From NCBI RefSeq assembly GCF_001426245.1, contig NZ_LMCM01000005.1:1-64000 (forward strand): a DNA stretch of 64,000 nucleotides. Reading direction: 5' to 3'. Below, one piece after another: positions 44,680 to 57,894 of this stretch. Position numbers and translations under genes: made by a program. The stretch is from Phycicoccus sp. Root101. Its GTDB lineage: Bacteria > Actinomycetota > Actinomycetes > Actinomycetales > Dermatophilaceae. Position 1 is the stretch's first letter. Each line of letters begins with the position of its first letter. Below the pieces are notes generated by a model. The model worked only from the letters and a program-made list of their open reading frames with translations. It made no database searches and was not told the origin of the DNA.

Positions 44680-45500
44680 TGGGCCGCGTCGTCGTCCTCG
44701 GGTCGCTCAACGTCGACCTCGTCACCCACGTCGAGCGGCATCCACGCCCGGGGGAGACCGTCCTCGCCGACGGTGGGGTCGAGCGCTACGCCGGGGGCAA
44801 GGGCGGCAACCAGGCCCTGGCGGCGGCGGAGGCCGGCGCCGACGTCGTGCTCGTGGGCGCTGTGGGCGACGACGAACCCGGCGCGGCATACGTCGAGCGC
44901 CTGCGCGGCAGGGGGATCGACGTGGACGCGGTCCGGGTCGTCGCGGGCACCCCCACCGGGCAGGCCTGGATCGTCGTGGATGACGACGCCGAGAACTCCA
45001 TCGTCGTCATCGCCGGTGCCAACGCGCACGTCACCGCCGACCTGCCCGACCTCGGGCCCGGCGACGTCCTCCTCGCCCAGCTCGAGGTGCCGGTCCAGGT
45101 CGTGGCCAGGGCAGCGAGGGCCGCGCACGGTCGGGGTGCGCGCGTGGTCATCAACGCCGCCCCGTATGCAGCCCTCCCGCACGACGTGGCCCAGCTCGCC
45201 GACCCCCTGGTGGTCAACGAGCACGAGGCGATGCAGCTCGCCGACTCCGACGTCGTGCCGACGTCGCTGCTGGTGACGTTCGGTGGGGAGGGGTCGAGCT
45301 GGGACGGGGTGCGCCACGACGGGACGCCCGTCGCCGGTGCCGACGTCGTGGACACGACCGGTGCCGGTGACGCGTTCTGCGGCGCTCTGGCGGCAGCACT
45401 CGCCGAGGGTGCGGACCGCGCCGAGGCGGTCAGCCGGGCGAGCGACGCGGGCGCCGCTGCCGTGCGGCGGACCGGGGCGCAGTCCGACCCTGCCCTCTGA
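44679..45500 (+). CDS. rbsK: Ribokinase (PfkB family)
   Basis: 273 residues. The N-terminal substrate pocket GSLNVDLV and YAGGKGGNQALAAA and the C-terminal anion hole DTTGAGDAFCGALA define the PfkB fold and ribokinase subgroup. It phosphorylates ribose to ribose-5-phosphate. The one-base coupling to the nucleoside hydrolase gene marks a purine/pyrimidine nucleoside salvage unit. Confidence 0.9.
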   Translation: MGRVVVLGSLNVDLVTHVERHPRPGETVLADGGVERYAGGKGGNQALAAAEAGADVVLVGAVGDDEPGAAYVERLRGRGIDVDAVRVVAGTPTGQAWIVVDDDAENSIVVIAGANAHVTADLPDLGPGDVLLAQLEVPVQVVARAARAAHGRGARVVINAAPYAALPHDVAQLADPLVVNEHEAMQLADSDVVPTSLLVTFGGEGSSWDGVRHDGTPVAGADVVDTTGAGDAFCGALAAALAEGADRAEAVSRASDAGAAAVRRTGAQSDPAL

Positions 45501-45538
45501 GGAGCCCTGGCTCGACCCGACCCGGTGCGCCTGCCCCT

Positions 45539-45587
45539 GGGTCGAGGTATTCGCCTACCGGAGCCCGGTGGTCGAATACCTCGAACC
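45539..45587. terminator. Long imperfect palindrome between convergent genes
   Basis: Twelve-base perfect arms TCGAGGTATTCG (45542-45553) and CGAATACCTCGA (45573-45584) enclose a further inner stem (ACCGG/CCGGT) and extend outward after one mismatch. The hairpin of roughly 20 pairs is AT-richer than its surroundings. It probably terminates both the ribokinase operon and the exported-protein gene, but could be a dispersed palindromic repeat. Confidence 0.6.
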
Positions 45588-45624
45588 GTGGCGGCGTCGC
45601 GCCGAGCGCCGGCCACACGACGGT

Positions 45625-46341
45625 CTAGTCGACCGAGACGTGCACGTGGTCCATGTGGTTCTGGGTGGGGCTGCCGCGGTCCTCCATCGGCTTCCAGCTC
45701 CCGCCGGGGTACCAGATCCGCTGCTTCCAGATCAGGTACTTGATGTTCAGGGTGCTCGCCATGCCCTGCAGGTGAGCGGCGACCGCGTCGCCCTGCGAGG
45801 TGCTGCACATGATGTCGACGGCGTGGCCGGAGCCGTGGTCGCCGGGATCGCCCGCCCGGTAGCCACCGATGGTGCTGATCTGCGGGAAGGACGCGTGGAT
45901 CTCGTTGACGACGGCGACGGCGTTCGCGGACATCCCGGAGTGGGCGCCGAGGCCGGCCCGGGAGTAGTTCGCACCGCGCGACACCCGCGCGGGCACGCGC
46001 TCGGACGTCTTCCTCGGTGTCAGGTCCGGTGCGGCGGTCGCCTTGGGCTTCGGCAGGGCCTGAGCCGAGAACCCGATGACGCCGAACTGGTCGACCGAGT
46101 GGGGCGCGGCGGCCGCCGAGGCGACGGCGCGGGCGGGGGTCCGCTCCTCGGCCGTCAGCTGGTAGCCCGGTGTGGAGGGCGGCGTCGCGAAGGCGGTGGC
46201 GACCCCGATCGCGGTGGCGGCCAGGCCGAGACCCTTGAGGGTCGAGCGGTGGGCGGGGCGCCGCCAGAGGGTGGCCACCAAGGACGTGTGGCTCGGGCCC
46301 GCACCACGGTGGCGGCCGGAGCCGTGCTTCTCGGAGGACAT
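45625..46341 (-). CDS. Exported M15-like (ARB_07466-type) C-terminal domain protein
   Basis: 238 residues from ATG 46341. A basic N-terminus and a hydrophobic stretch (residues ~35-52, GLAATAIGVATAFA) suggest export or anchoring. The C-terminal ~110 residues contain GGYRAGDPGDHGSGHAVDIM and NHMDHVHVSVD, the histidine/aspartate pattern of the M15-like peptidase fold seen in actinobacterial cell-wall proteins. It may cleave or bind peptidoglycan peptides; activity is not established for this family. Confidence 0.8.
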   Translation of the reverse strand: MSSEKHGSGRHRGAGPSHTSLVATLWRRPAHRSTLKGLGLAATAIGVATAFATPPSTPGYQLTAEERTPARAVASAAAAPHSVDQFGVIGFSAQALPKPKATAAPDLTPRKTSERVPARVSRGANYSRAGLGAHSGMSANAVAVVNEIHASFPQISTIGGYRAGDPGDHGSGHAVDIMCSTSQGDAVAAHLQGMASTLNIKYLIWKQRIWYPGGSWKPMEDRGSPTQNHMDHVHVSVD

Positions 46342-46451
46342 TGCCGTCGAGGCTAGGGCAGGCCTCACGGAGGTGGCCAACCGCGTCGGCGCGTCGTGGC
46401 GTCGGTGGTCGTTTGCCTGTCGTCGGGCTGGTTTGCGGCCGTTCGAGGCGC

Positions 46452-47693
46452 TCAGGAGGGCTTGACGATGAGCGCGACCTGGTTGCTGCGCACCCGGGTC
46501 AGGACGACGACCGCCTCCGTCCGCCCCTTCGCAGGGAGCCTCAGCTGGCGCCGCAGGAGGTCGGCGTCCACGCTGACGCCGCGCTTCTTGATGGTCAGGC
46601 GGTCGATGCCGTGGTCCCGGAGCCAGCCGCGCAGGGCCTTGACGTTGAACGGCATGGCCTCCACCACGGCATACCGGCGGGCGAAGGGGACGTCGACGGA
46701 TCGGGAGGAGCCGACGTACCCCACGCCGGCGTCGAGCTCGGCACCGCCGGTCGCCGCGGTGAGCGCTGAGACGAGGCCGGCCCGCAGCACGGCCTTGTCG
46801 GGTTCGTACAGCCAGGCGCCGACCTCGGCGAGGTTGCCCAGGGAGGGGGTGGTCGGGTCCCCGTCCTGCTCCGTCACGAGGACGGGGGAGGAGCCCTCAC
46901 GGAGCACTGCCGCGGTGCGCCCGGCCGTGCGGACCAGCGGACCGAACCAGACGGTGCACTCCACGACCTCGCCGTCGACGGAGGTCCACTGCGCCTCGGA
47001 CCCGGCGGGCACGGCGGCGTGCGGGAACCCCGGGCTGAGCTTCGCGCCGGTCGCGGGCAGCGCCTTGGCGAGCTCCAGCACGGTCTCCCAGGAGGGGGAG
47101 ATCTCCTCGAGCCGGAACAGGCGACGGGTGCGCCCGGTGATGTCGGCGACGCCGGGGGTGCGCCTGGCGGGGTCGAGCCAGAGGCCGACGCCGCGCGCGC
47201 CCTCACCGGCCGGCGGGGTGAACTCCTCGGCGAGCCCCACCTCGGCGCCGGAGTCCGGCCAGTGGCGCAGGTTGACCGCGGCGATGGCGGCCGTGACCTC
47301 GTCGGCGTCGATCGCCCGCACCCGCAGGTCGAGCCCGGCCATCGCCATGGCGTCGGCGCCGATGCCGCAGCCGAGGTCGTGGACGGTGTGGATGCCTGCC
47401 GCCCGGAACCGCTGGGCGTGCTGGGCCGCGACCCCGAGCCGGGTGGCCTGTTCGAGCCCGTCGGAGGTGAAGACCATGCCGCGGGCGAACGTCCCGAACT
47501 TCGCGGTCGCCTTCTCGCGCAGCCGGGCCTGGTTGAGCGCGGCCGCCACGAGGTCGGGCTCGAACCCCGCGTCCCTCAGGCGCTGCTGCAGCGGCAGGGC
47601 GGTCGACTCGTCGTAGGGCGGCAGCGACTGGAGCAGCCCCCACCCCTCACCGGTCGTGAGCCGGCGGAGCAGGGGGAGGTCCATGGCGAGCAT
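46452..47693 (-). CDS. SAM-dependent methyltransferase with THUMP-like domain
   Basis: 413 residues from ATG 47693; an ATG at 47684 (MDLPLLRRL) is equally possible. The SAM-binding motif is DLGCGIGADAMAMA near residues 110-125, with the acidic residue at RAIDADEV. The C-terminus is Lys/Arg-rich (TIKKRGVSVDADLLRRQL) and matches the THUMP-like domain of this family. THUMP domains bind RNA, so an RNA methyltransferase is probable; the target is unknown. Confidence 0.85.
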   Translation of the reverse strand: MLAMDLPLLRRLTTGEGWGLLQSLPPYDESTALPLQQRLRDAGFEPDLVAAALNQARLREKATAKFGTFARGMVFTSDGLEQATRLGVAAQHAQRFRAAGIHTVHDLGCGIGADAMAMAGLDLRVRAIDADEVTAAIAAVNLRHWPDSGAEVGLAEEFTPPAGEGARGVGLWLDPARRTPGVADITGRTRRLFRLEEISPSWETVLELAKALPATGAKLSPGFPHAAVPAGSEAQWTSVDGEVVECTVWFGPLVRTAGRTAAVLREGSSPVLVTEQDGDPTTPSLGNLAEVGAWLYEPDKAVLRAGLVSALTAATGGAELDAGVGYVGSSRSVDVPFARRYAVVEAMPFNVKALRGWLRDHGIDRLTIKKRGVSVDADLLRRQLRLPAKGRTEAVVVLTRVRSNQVALIVKPS

Positions 47694-47753
47694 TCTGGCG
47701 TATGCCGCGGGGCCGCGTGGGAGGTCGGGCCGGGCCTGTGCCGCGGTGGGGGA

Positions 47754-48650
47754 TCAGGTGTCGCGGCGCCACTCGTAGGGGGTCGTCGTGGAGACCTTGA
47801 CCAGGCCCGAGCGCTCGAGGATCGGGCGCGAGAACTCCGTCGAGTCGCTGTTGATGTAGCGCTTGCCGTGACGCAGCGCCGACCGGGCCCGCGCGGCGGT
47901 CAGGGCGCGGTAGATGCCCTTGCCCCTCCACTCGGGGAGCGTGGCGCCACCCCAGATCCCGGCGAACTCGCTGCCGGCCACGGGCTCGAGGCGGCCCGCG
48001 CTCACGATCGTGCCGTCGGCCTCTGCCACCCACATCTCCATGTCGTCACGGGTGCGGAGTCGGTGCAGGACCTGCAGGAGGATCTCGGCGGCGAACTCGG
48101 GGGTGTCGCCGAACACCTCGGCCTGCATCGCGCACATGGCCCGCACGTCGTCCTCGTCCGTGACCTGCCGGACGACCACACCAGCGGGGAGCTCGACGTC
48201 CACGGCGAGCAGGGCGGCCTCCCCGACCATCACGGACTCGGGCTCGTCCGGCACGAACCCGCGGCCGACGAGCGCCTCGTGCAGGCCCGGCGCGTGGTCG
48301 TGGCCGCGGGTCTTCCACTCGACCCGGTGGATGTCGGGCGAGGCGGTGTAGTGCGCGAGGGCGCCGTCCACCAGCGCGAGGACCGACTCCTGCGTCGCCG
48401 GGCGGCCGTCCTCGTCCAACGTGGAGTACGTGATGAAGCCGCGGCCGCCCCGGAAGGTGGCGAGGCGCAGCGGTCCCAGCCGCTCCACGGCGACGGCCGA
48501 CGGCGTCTCGGCCTCGTCCCGGAGCTGGTGGTCGTAGGCGCTCAGCAAGGCTGCGGGGTCGCTCACGGGGCGGGTCAGGGGATCGGTCGCAGGGTCGGTC
48601 GGTGGGTCGGTCGCGGGGTCGGTCACGGGGTCGGTCAGGGGGTCGGTCAC
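47754..48650 (-). CDS. GNAT-family acetyltransferase with TDP-repeat N-terminus
   Basis: 298 residues if begun at GTG 48650; the GNAT-like homology starts at about VSDPAALLSAYDHQL, where another GTG (48566) would give 270 residues. The first ~28 residues are four-residue TDPx repeats encoded by 12-bp repeats in the DNA. The C-terminal domain has the acetyl-CoA loop PEWRGKGIYRALTAARA and NSDSTEFSRPILERSGL. Because several repeat units contain GTG codons, the true start may lie within the repeat. Substrate unknown. Confidence 0.78.
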   Translation of the reverse strand: MTDPLTDPVTDPATDPPTDPATDPLTRPVSDPAALLSAYDHQLRDEAETPSAVAVERLGPLRLATFRGGRGFITYSTLDEDGRPATQESVLALVDGALAHYTASPDIHRVEWKTRGHDHAPGLHEALVGRGFVPDEPESVMVGEAALLAVDVELPAGVVVRQVTDEDDVRAMCAMQAEVFGDTPEFAAEILLQVLHRLRTRDDMEMWVAEADGTIVSAGRLEPVAGSEFAGIWGGATLPEWRGKGIYRALTAARARSALRHGKRYINSDSTEFSRPILERSGLVKVSTTTPYEWRRDT

Positions 48651-48657
48651 GGGGTCG
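48567..48657. repeat. 12-bp tandem repeats encoding TDPx
   Basis: About seven degenerate copies of GGGTCGGTCACG-like units, in frame with the GNAT gene. In-frame unit length means slippage would change the N-terminal length without frameshift. Confidence 0.85.
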
Positions 48658-48771
48658 AACCTGCCCCCTGTGGCCCCTCGCTGGCAACTGGTTTGCCCAG
48701 GGCGATCCGGCCGTCCGGCCGGCCGGCGGCGCCGCCGCGGTGTCAGCCCTCGGCGAACGCGAGGAGAACGT

Positions 48772-48798
48772 CTGGCACTCGAGTTGACCGAGTGCTAA
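48772..48798. promoter_or_regulatory. CIRCE operator 1 (HrcA site)
   Basis: CTGGCACTC-N9-GAGTGCTAA, overlapping the -35 element. One half-site differs from the TTAGCACTC consensus at two bases. HrcA repression of chaperone genes follows from the family. Confidence 0.9.
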
Positions 48799-48817
48799 CC
48801 GCGAGCCTAGATTTGCG

Positions 48818-48844
48818 TTGGCACTCAGGTTCGTCGAGTGCTAA
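48818..48844. promoter_or_regulatory. CIRCE operator 2 (HrcA site)
   Basis: TTGGCACTC-N9-GAGTGCTAA, lying across the likely transcription start. One base from the consensus in the left arm. Confidence 0.93.
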
Positions 48845-48964
48845 CGCAGCCAGTCGGTCGATCCCCGCGACGGCGACCGCTCCGGCCGCAGCTCGGCACC
48901 ACCTGAAGTACCAGCACCATCCACCCTGTCCACTTTCGACATTCCCGAAGGGGAGGTCACCATC

Positions 48965-49258
48965 GTGTCGGTTTCCATCAAGCCGCTCGAAGACCGCATC
49001 GTCGTCAAGTCCGTCGAGGCCGAGCAGACCACTGCGTCCGGTCTCGTCATCCCGGACACCGCGAAGGAGAAGCCCCAGGAGGGCGAGGTCCTCGCGATCG
49101 GTCCCGGCCGGATCGACGACAACGGCAACCGCGTCCCGCTCGACGTCACCGTCGGCGACCGGGTCATCTACAGCAAGTACGGCGGCACCGAGATCAAGCA
49201 CGGCGGCGAGGAGTACCTCATCCTGTCCGCGCGCGACATCCTCGCCATCGTCGGCTGA
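48965..49258 (+). CDS. groES: Co-chaperonin GroES (Hsp10)
   Basis: 97 residues from GTG 48965. [12 protein letters not shown], the mobile-loop region with [18 protein letters not shown], and the C-terminal [16 protein letters not shown] are canonical. It caps GroEL during protein folding. Expression should be heat-induced through the two CIRCE boxes. Confidence 0.97.
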   Translation: MSVSIKPLEDRIVVKSVEAEQTTASGLVIPDTAKEKPQEGEVLAIGPGRIDDNGNRVPLDVTVGDRVIYSKYGGTEIKHGGEEYLILSARDILAIVG

Positions 49259-49271
49259 CACCTGCACCGCT

Positions 49272-49322
49272 GACAGCACGCCCCGGCGGGCCCCGCTGGG
49301 GTCCCGCCCGGGGCGTGCTGTC
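49272..49322 (+). terminator. Strong hairpin between groES and groEL
   Basis: A 15-bp perfect stem (49272-49286 with 49308-49322) with an additional inner stem lies 13 bp after the groES stop. It may terminate part of the transcripts or mark an RNA processing site, so groES and groEL levels could differ. Confidence 0.75.
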
Positions 49323-49425
49323 GTTCGTCAGCCCGCTGGCAGCTCTCTGCCAGCACCGCACCACCCCGTTCAGCCCAGCCGGTCCCGGCTGCGCCGTCAG
49401 CCGGCACCCCGCTGAATCCCCATGA

Positions 49426-51060
<1,635 letters not shown>

Positions 51061-51100
51061 CCGAGGCTGACCGGCGCGGGCTCCCTGCGCCATACCTCTC

Positions 51101-51136
51101 GAGGGCCCGTCCCCACCACGGTGGGGGCGGGCCCTC
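51101..51136 (+). terminator. groEL terminator
   Basis: Stem of 9 + 7 GC-rich pairs with one T-G wobble between (51101-51117 against 51120-51136), about 40 bp after the groEL stop. Confidence 0.85.
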
Positions 51137-51187
51137 GCGCGTGCCCGTATGCGGTGGGGCGTTGCGCACACACGCAGCCCAGGGTGC

Positions 51188-51216
51188 TTGACCCTCTCTA
51201 TTCATCTGGTGAATAG
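51188..51216 (+). promoter_or_regulatory. PadR autoregulatory promoter/operator
   Basis: TTGACC (51188-51193), 17 bp, GAATAG (51211-51216) form a promoter whose -10 is the right arm of the perfect inverted repeat CTATTCA-TCTGG-TGAATAG (51198-51216). The ATG at 51225 lies about 9 bp after the -10, so the mRNA is predicted to be leaderless. Confidence 0.75.
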
Positions 51217-51224
51217 TCCACGTC

Positions 51225-51761
51225 ATGTCGACGGGACACGTGCTACTCGGGCTGCTGAGCAGGGGGCAGCGACACGGGTACGACCTGAAGCGGGACCATG
51301 ACGAACGGTTCCCCCAGGCGAAACCGTTGGCGTTCGGGGTGGTCTACTCCACCCTCGAGCGACTGCACCGCCGGGGGCTCATCGCGCCCCTGGCGGTGCA
51401 GCGCGTCGACGGGCCGGACCGGACCGCGTACGGGATCACCGACGCAGGACGGGCCGAGCTGGCCCAGTGGCTCGCCACGACCGACGAGCCGTCCGAGCAC
51501 GTGACCAACCCGTTCGCCGTGAAGGTCACGCTCGCCCTGCTGCTCGGCGACGAGGCGGGTGCGGAGGCCTTCCTGCGGGCACAGCGGGCGGCCCACCTCG
51601 TGCGGATGCGCGCGTTCACGACGGCGAAGACGGCGCCCGGGGCGTCGGTGCACGAGGTGCTCGCGGCGGACTACGCGCTGGCGCACCTGGATGCGGACCT
51701 GACGTGGATGGACGCGGCGCTGCGCCGCGTCACCACGCTGAGAGAGGAGCTGGGGGCATGA
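51225..51761 (+). CDS. PadR-family transcriptional regulator
   Basis: 178 residues. The N-terminal winged helix starts GHVLLGLLSRGQRHGYDLKRD and includes GVVYSTLERLHRRGLI; the C-terminal half is a dimerisation helix domain with repeated Leu/Ala heptads. PadR proteins commonly repress adjacent efflux genes. Here the ABC ATPase gene overlaps its stop (ATGA), and the palindrome on its promoter suggests autoregulation of the whole operon. Confidence 0.92.
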   Translation: MSTGHVLLGLLSRGQRHGYDLKRDHDERFPQAKPLAFGVVYSTLERLHRRGLIAPLAVQRVDGPDRTAYGITDAGRAELAQWLATTDEPSEHVTNPFAVKVTLALLLGDEAGAEAFLRAQRAAHLVRMRAFTTAKTAPGASVHEVLAADYALAHLDADLTWMDAALRRVTTLREELGA

Positions 51762-52545
51762 CGGAGGGGGCCATGGACGGGGACGGTGCACGCGAGGTAT
51801 CGCAGGGGATCGGCGGCGAGGGGGACCACACCTGCGCGCCACCGACGACGGTGCTGTCGGCGAGGGGGCTCGAGCTGACCTACGGCCTCACGCCGGCCCT
51901 GCGAGGTGTCGACCTCGACGTCCGGCAAGGTGAGGTCTTGGCCGTGACCGGCCCGTCGGGGTCGGGCAAGTCCTCGCTGCTCCTGTGCCTCGCCGGGGTG
52001 CTGAAGCCGGACATGGGGACCGTGCGGTTCGGCGAGCGAGTCATCAGTGCGGAGTCCGAGAAGGTGCGGTCGCGGCTGCGACGGGAGGAGTTCGGCGTGC
52101 TGTTCCAGTTCGGCCAGCTCGTCGAGGAGCTGCCCGCGGTCGAGAACGTCGCCCTCCCGCTGCTGCTCGGGCGCATGCGGCGGGCTGACGCGCTGGACCG
52201 GGCCCAGACCTGGCTGCACCGGTTCGGCGTGGGAGACGTCGCCGACCACCGACCCGGCCAGATGTCGGGCGGCCAGGCGCAGCGCGTCGCCGTCGCGCGG
52301 GCCATGGTGACCGAGCCCGCGGTGCTGTTCGCCGACGAACCCACCGGGGCGCTGGACTCCATGGCGGCCGAGCAGGTGATGGGCGCCCTCGTCGAGGCTG
52401 CGCGCGACCACGGGACCACCGTGGTGCTGGTGACCCACGAGGCGCGGATCGCCGCCTACTGCGACCGCGACGTCGAGGTCCGCGACGGGCGGCTGTCGGG
52501 GACCTCGCTGGACGTCGTCGGCGCCACCCGTCTGGAGCTGCGCCG

Positions 52546-52549
<4 letters not shown>
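51758..52549 (+). CDS. ABC transporter ATP-binding protein (MacB/LolD-like)
   Basis: 263 residues; the first ~30 are a polar extension. Walker A GPSGSGKSS near residue 65, Q-loop FQFGQ, signature MSGGQAQRVAVARAM, Walker B AVLFADEPTG and the H-loop VLVTHE are all intact. The type pairs with FtsX-like permeases, the next gene, starting 4 bp within its end. Probable role: export or release of a small hydrophobic compound or lipid, inferred from PadR control. Confidence 0.93.
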
Positions 52550-53977
<1,428 letters not shown>

Positions 53978-54052
53978 CCCGAGGCGCGATGGGTATGGCG
54001 CGTGCGCCCTCCCGGTGCGACGCTGGGCGCAGCAGCGCACAGCGAGGTGGCC

Positions 54053-55588
54053 GTGGCGGAGCACGTCGTGGACCGGCCGAGCTTCGACGAGTACGTCGTC
54101 GCCCGGGGTGGTGACCTGCTCCGGACCGCCTGGCTGCTCGCCGGGGACGACCGCGGCGCCCAGCGGCTCGCCCGCACCGCCCTGGCCCGGGCCTGGCCGC
54201 AGTGGTCGCAGCTGGCCGAGCACGGTGCCGGGTCGTACGACTCCGACCTGCGGCGGTTCCTCGTGCAGGCCCACCTCAGACAGCACCGGCACCCGGCCCG
54301 CGACGACGTCGACGACTCCCGATCGCCTGCGGCCCGGGGTGGTTCGGGTGGTCCGAGTGGTTCGGGTGGTCCGGACGAGCGGGTCAGGGTCTCGCGGGGA
54401 CTCGAGGTGCTGGACTCGCTGACCAACGTCGAACGCGCCGTGGTCGTGCTCGTGCTGTTCGACGGGCTGGGGGAGGGGCACGTCGCCGACCTGCTCGACG
54501 ACGACCTCGGCTCCGTCCGGCGCCATCTGCTGCACGCGCTGGCCCTCGTCCGCGACCGGTTCGGGCTCGACGAGCGCGGGATGCGCGGACTGTTGGAGTC
54601 GCTGGCCCCCGACGACCCGCCGGTCGAGGCGCTGCTCGCCAAGGAGGTGGCCGGTGCGGCTCGCTGGCGGGGGCTGCGCGGGTGGGTGTTCGCGCTGGCC
54701 GCCGTGGCGGTGGCCGCCCTGGTCGTGGGGCTCGTGACGCGCCCGCAGGCCGGGGGCGTCCGACCGCCGCCCTCCATCCCCCGCCTGGTGCCCGCGGCGC
54801 TCGCCTGCGGGTCGTCGCTCGGTCCTCCCGCCCTGCCCCGACCCGTCGAGCCACCGCTCAGCGCGCACTACGTCGCCGTGCTCGTCTGCGCGAGGACCGA
54901 TGCGGCCTCGGTCTGGAGCGGTCCGCTCCCGCCGGACGTCCCGGTGAGCGACCCCACGGCGATCGACTCCCTGGTGCTGGCACCGCAGGGCAGCGGACCG
55001 GCCTGCCCCGGCCTGCCCCGTGGTCCTGCGTACCGGCTCCTGCTCCTCGGCCGCGACGGCACCACGACGACCTGGTCCAACGAGGCGCTGGCCTGCAACG
55101 GGTGGCCGGCCCTGTCCCAGGTGTTCGTCGCCGCGGCCGAGCAGAGCGCCGCGGGCACCCCGCCGGACGCCGACTTCCTCGGGTGCCCGACGACCCTGGG
55201 TCGACAGGTCGACCGGGACGGGGCCGGGCTGGGCCTGCAGAAGGGGACAGTCCTCGTCGAGGCCACCGCCTGCCTGCACCCGCTCGCCGAGGCCAGGCCA
55301 CCCGGCATACCGAGCTTCCGGGCGGTCCGCGCCAACGTGCTGGGCGGCCCGACCGTGGCCCAGCTGAACGCCGACCTGGCCCGGTCCGGGTCGAGGCGCA
55401 CCGGCAAGGGCGACTGCGCCTCGGGGCCGCAGCGCTACGTGATCAGGGCGCGCACCGACACCGGGCGGCTGGTCGAGCTCAGCAGCATCTGCGGTCACGA
55501 GTTCGCGGTCGACGGGCACCTGCGCGACACCTGGCGGGTCAGCGGTGAGACGACGAGCATGCTGCGGGCCCTGCTCGTCGCGAACTAG
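54053..55588 (+). CDS. Sigma-factor-like domain fused to transmembrane and extracytoplasmic domain
   Basis: 511 residues from GTG 54053 (SD AGCGAGG upstream; a GTG at 54047 is an alternative). Residues ~10-50 resemble sigma-70 region 2 of ECF type (SFDEYVVARGGDLLRTAWLL), and ~120-165 resemble region 4 (LTNVERAVVVLVLFDGLGEGHVADLL), both degenerate. A Gly/Ser linker encoded by an 18-bp repeat sits between them. One transmembrane helix (~211-231) is followed by ~280 extracytoplasmic residues containing several cysteines. It may be a membrane-tethered sigma-like sensor; activity is uncertain. Confidence 0.75.
   Translation: MAEHVVDRPSFDEYVVARGGDLLRTAWLLAGDDRGAQRLARTALARAWPQWSQLAEHGAGSYDSDLRRFLVQAHLRQHRHPARDDVDDSRSPAARGGSGGPSGSGGPDERVRVSRGLEVLDSLTNVERAVVVLVLFDGLGEGHVADLLDDDLGSVRRHLLHALALVRDRFGLDERGMRGLLESLAPDDPPVEALLAKEVAGAARWRGLRGWVFALAAVAVAALVVGLVTRPQAGGVRPPPSIPRLVPAALACGSSLGPPALPRPVEPPLSAHYVAVLVCARTDAASVWSGPLPPDVPVSDPTAIDSLVLAPQGSGPACPGLPRGPAYRLLLLGRDGTTTTWSNEALACNGWPALSQVFVAAAEQSAAGTPPDADFLGCPTTLGRQVDRDGAGLGLQKGTVLVEATACLHPLAEARPPGIPSFRAVRANVLGGPTVAQLNADLARSGSRRTGKGDCASGPQRYVIRARTDTGRLVELSSICGHEFAVDGHLRDTWRVSGETTSMLRALLVAN
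54339..54374 (+). repeat. Two 18-bp tandem repeats encoding a Gly/Ser linker
   Basis: Two near-identical 18-bp copies (54339-54356 and 54357-54374; 17 of 18 bases identical) encode the Gly/Ser/Pro linker between the two sigma-like regions. Confidence 0.8.
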
Positions 55589-55594
55589 CGAGCC

Positions 55595-55819
55595 TCAGCC
55601 GCCGGCGACCACGCGGATCGTCTGGTCGGCGAAGGTGACGCTCTGCCCGGGACGGACCTGGGCGCCACGACGGGTCTCGCGCGAGCCGTCGACCGACACC
55701 TCGCCGAGCTCGATCACCGACCGCGCCATCGCCCCGTCGTCGACGACGCCGGCGAGCTTGAGCAGCTGACCCAGCCTGATGGACTCGTCGCGGATGGGGA
55801 CCTCGTGCTCGGCGTTCAC
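55595..55819 (-). CDS. S4-domain RNA-binding protein (YbcJ-like)
   Basis: 74 residues from GTG 55819, essentially a single S4 domain (IRLGQLLKLAGVVDDGAMARSVIELGEVSVDG). Such small proteins bind structured RNA; the family (YbcJ/YaaA-like) is not well characterised. It runs convergent to the sigma-like gene with 6 bp between stops and lies just downstream of the WhiB gene. Confidence 0.85.
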   Translation of the reverse strand: MNAEHEVPIRDESIRLGQLLKLAGVVDDGAMARSVIELGEVSVDGSRETRRGAQVRPGQSVTFADQTIRVVAGG

Positions 55820-55838
55820 GAGGGGAGTCTACGAGCGC

Positions 55839-57894
<2,056 letters not shown>

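Larger units (their letters stand above)
48658..48964. other. 307-bp regulatory region of the groES-groEL locus
   Basis: It contains a sigma-A-type promoter, TTGACC (48784-48789), 18 bp, TAGATT (48808-48813), two CIRCE operators and a ~140-base leader with a purine-rich Shine-Dalgarno (GAAGGGGAGG) before the GTG at 48965. Confidence 0.8.
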
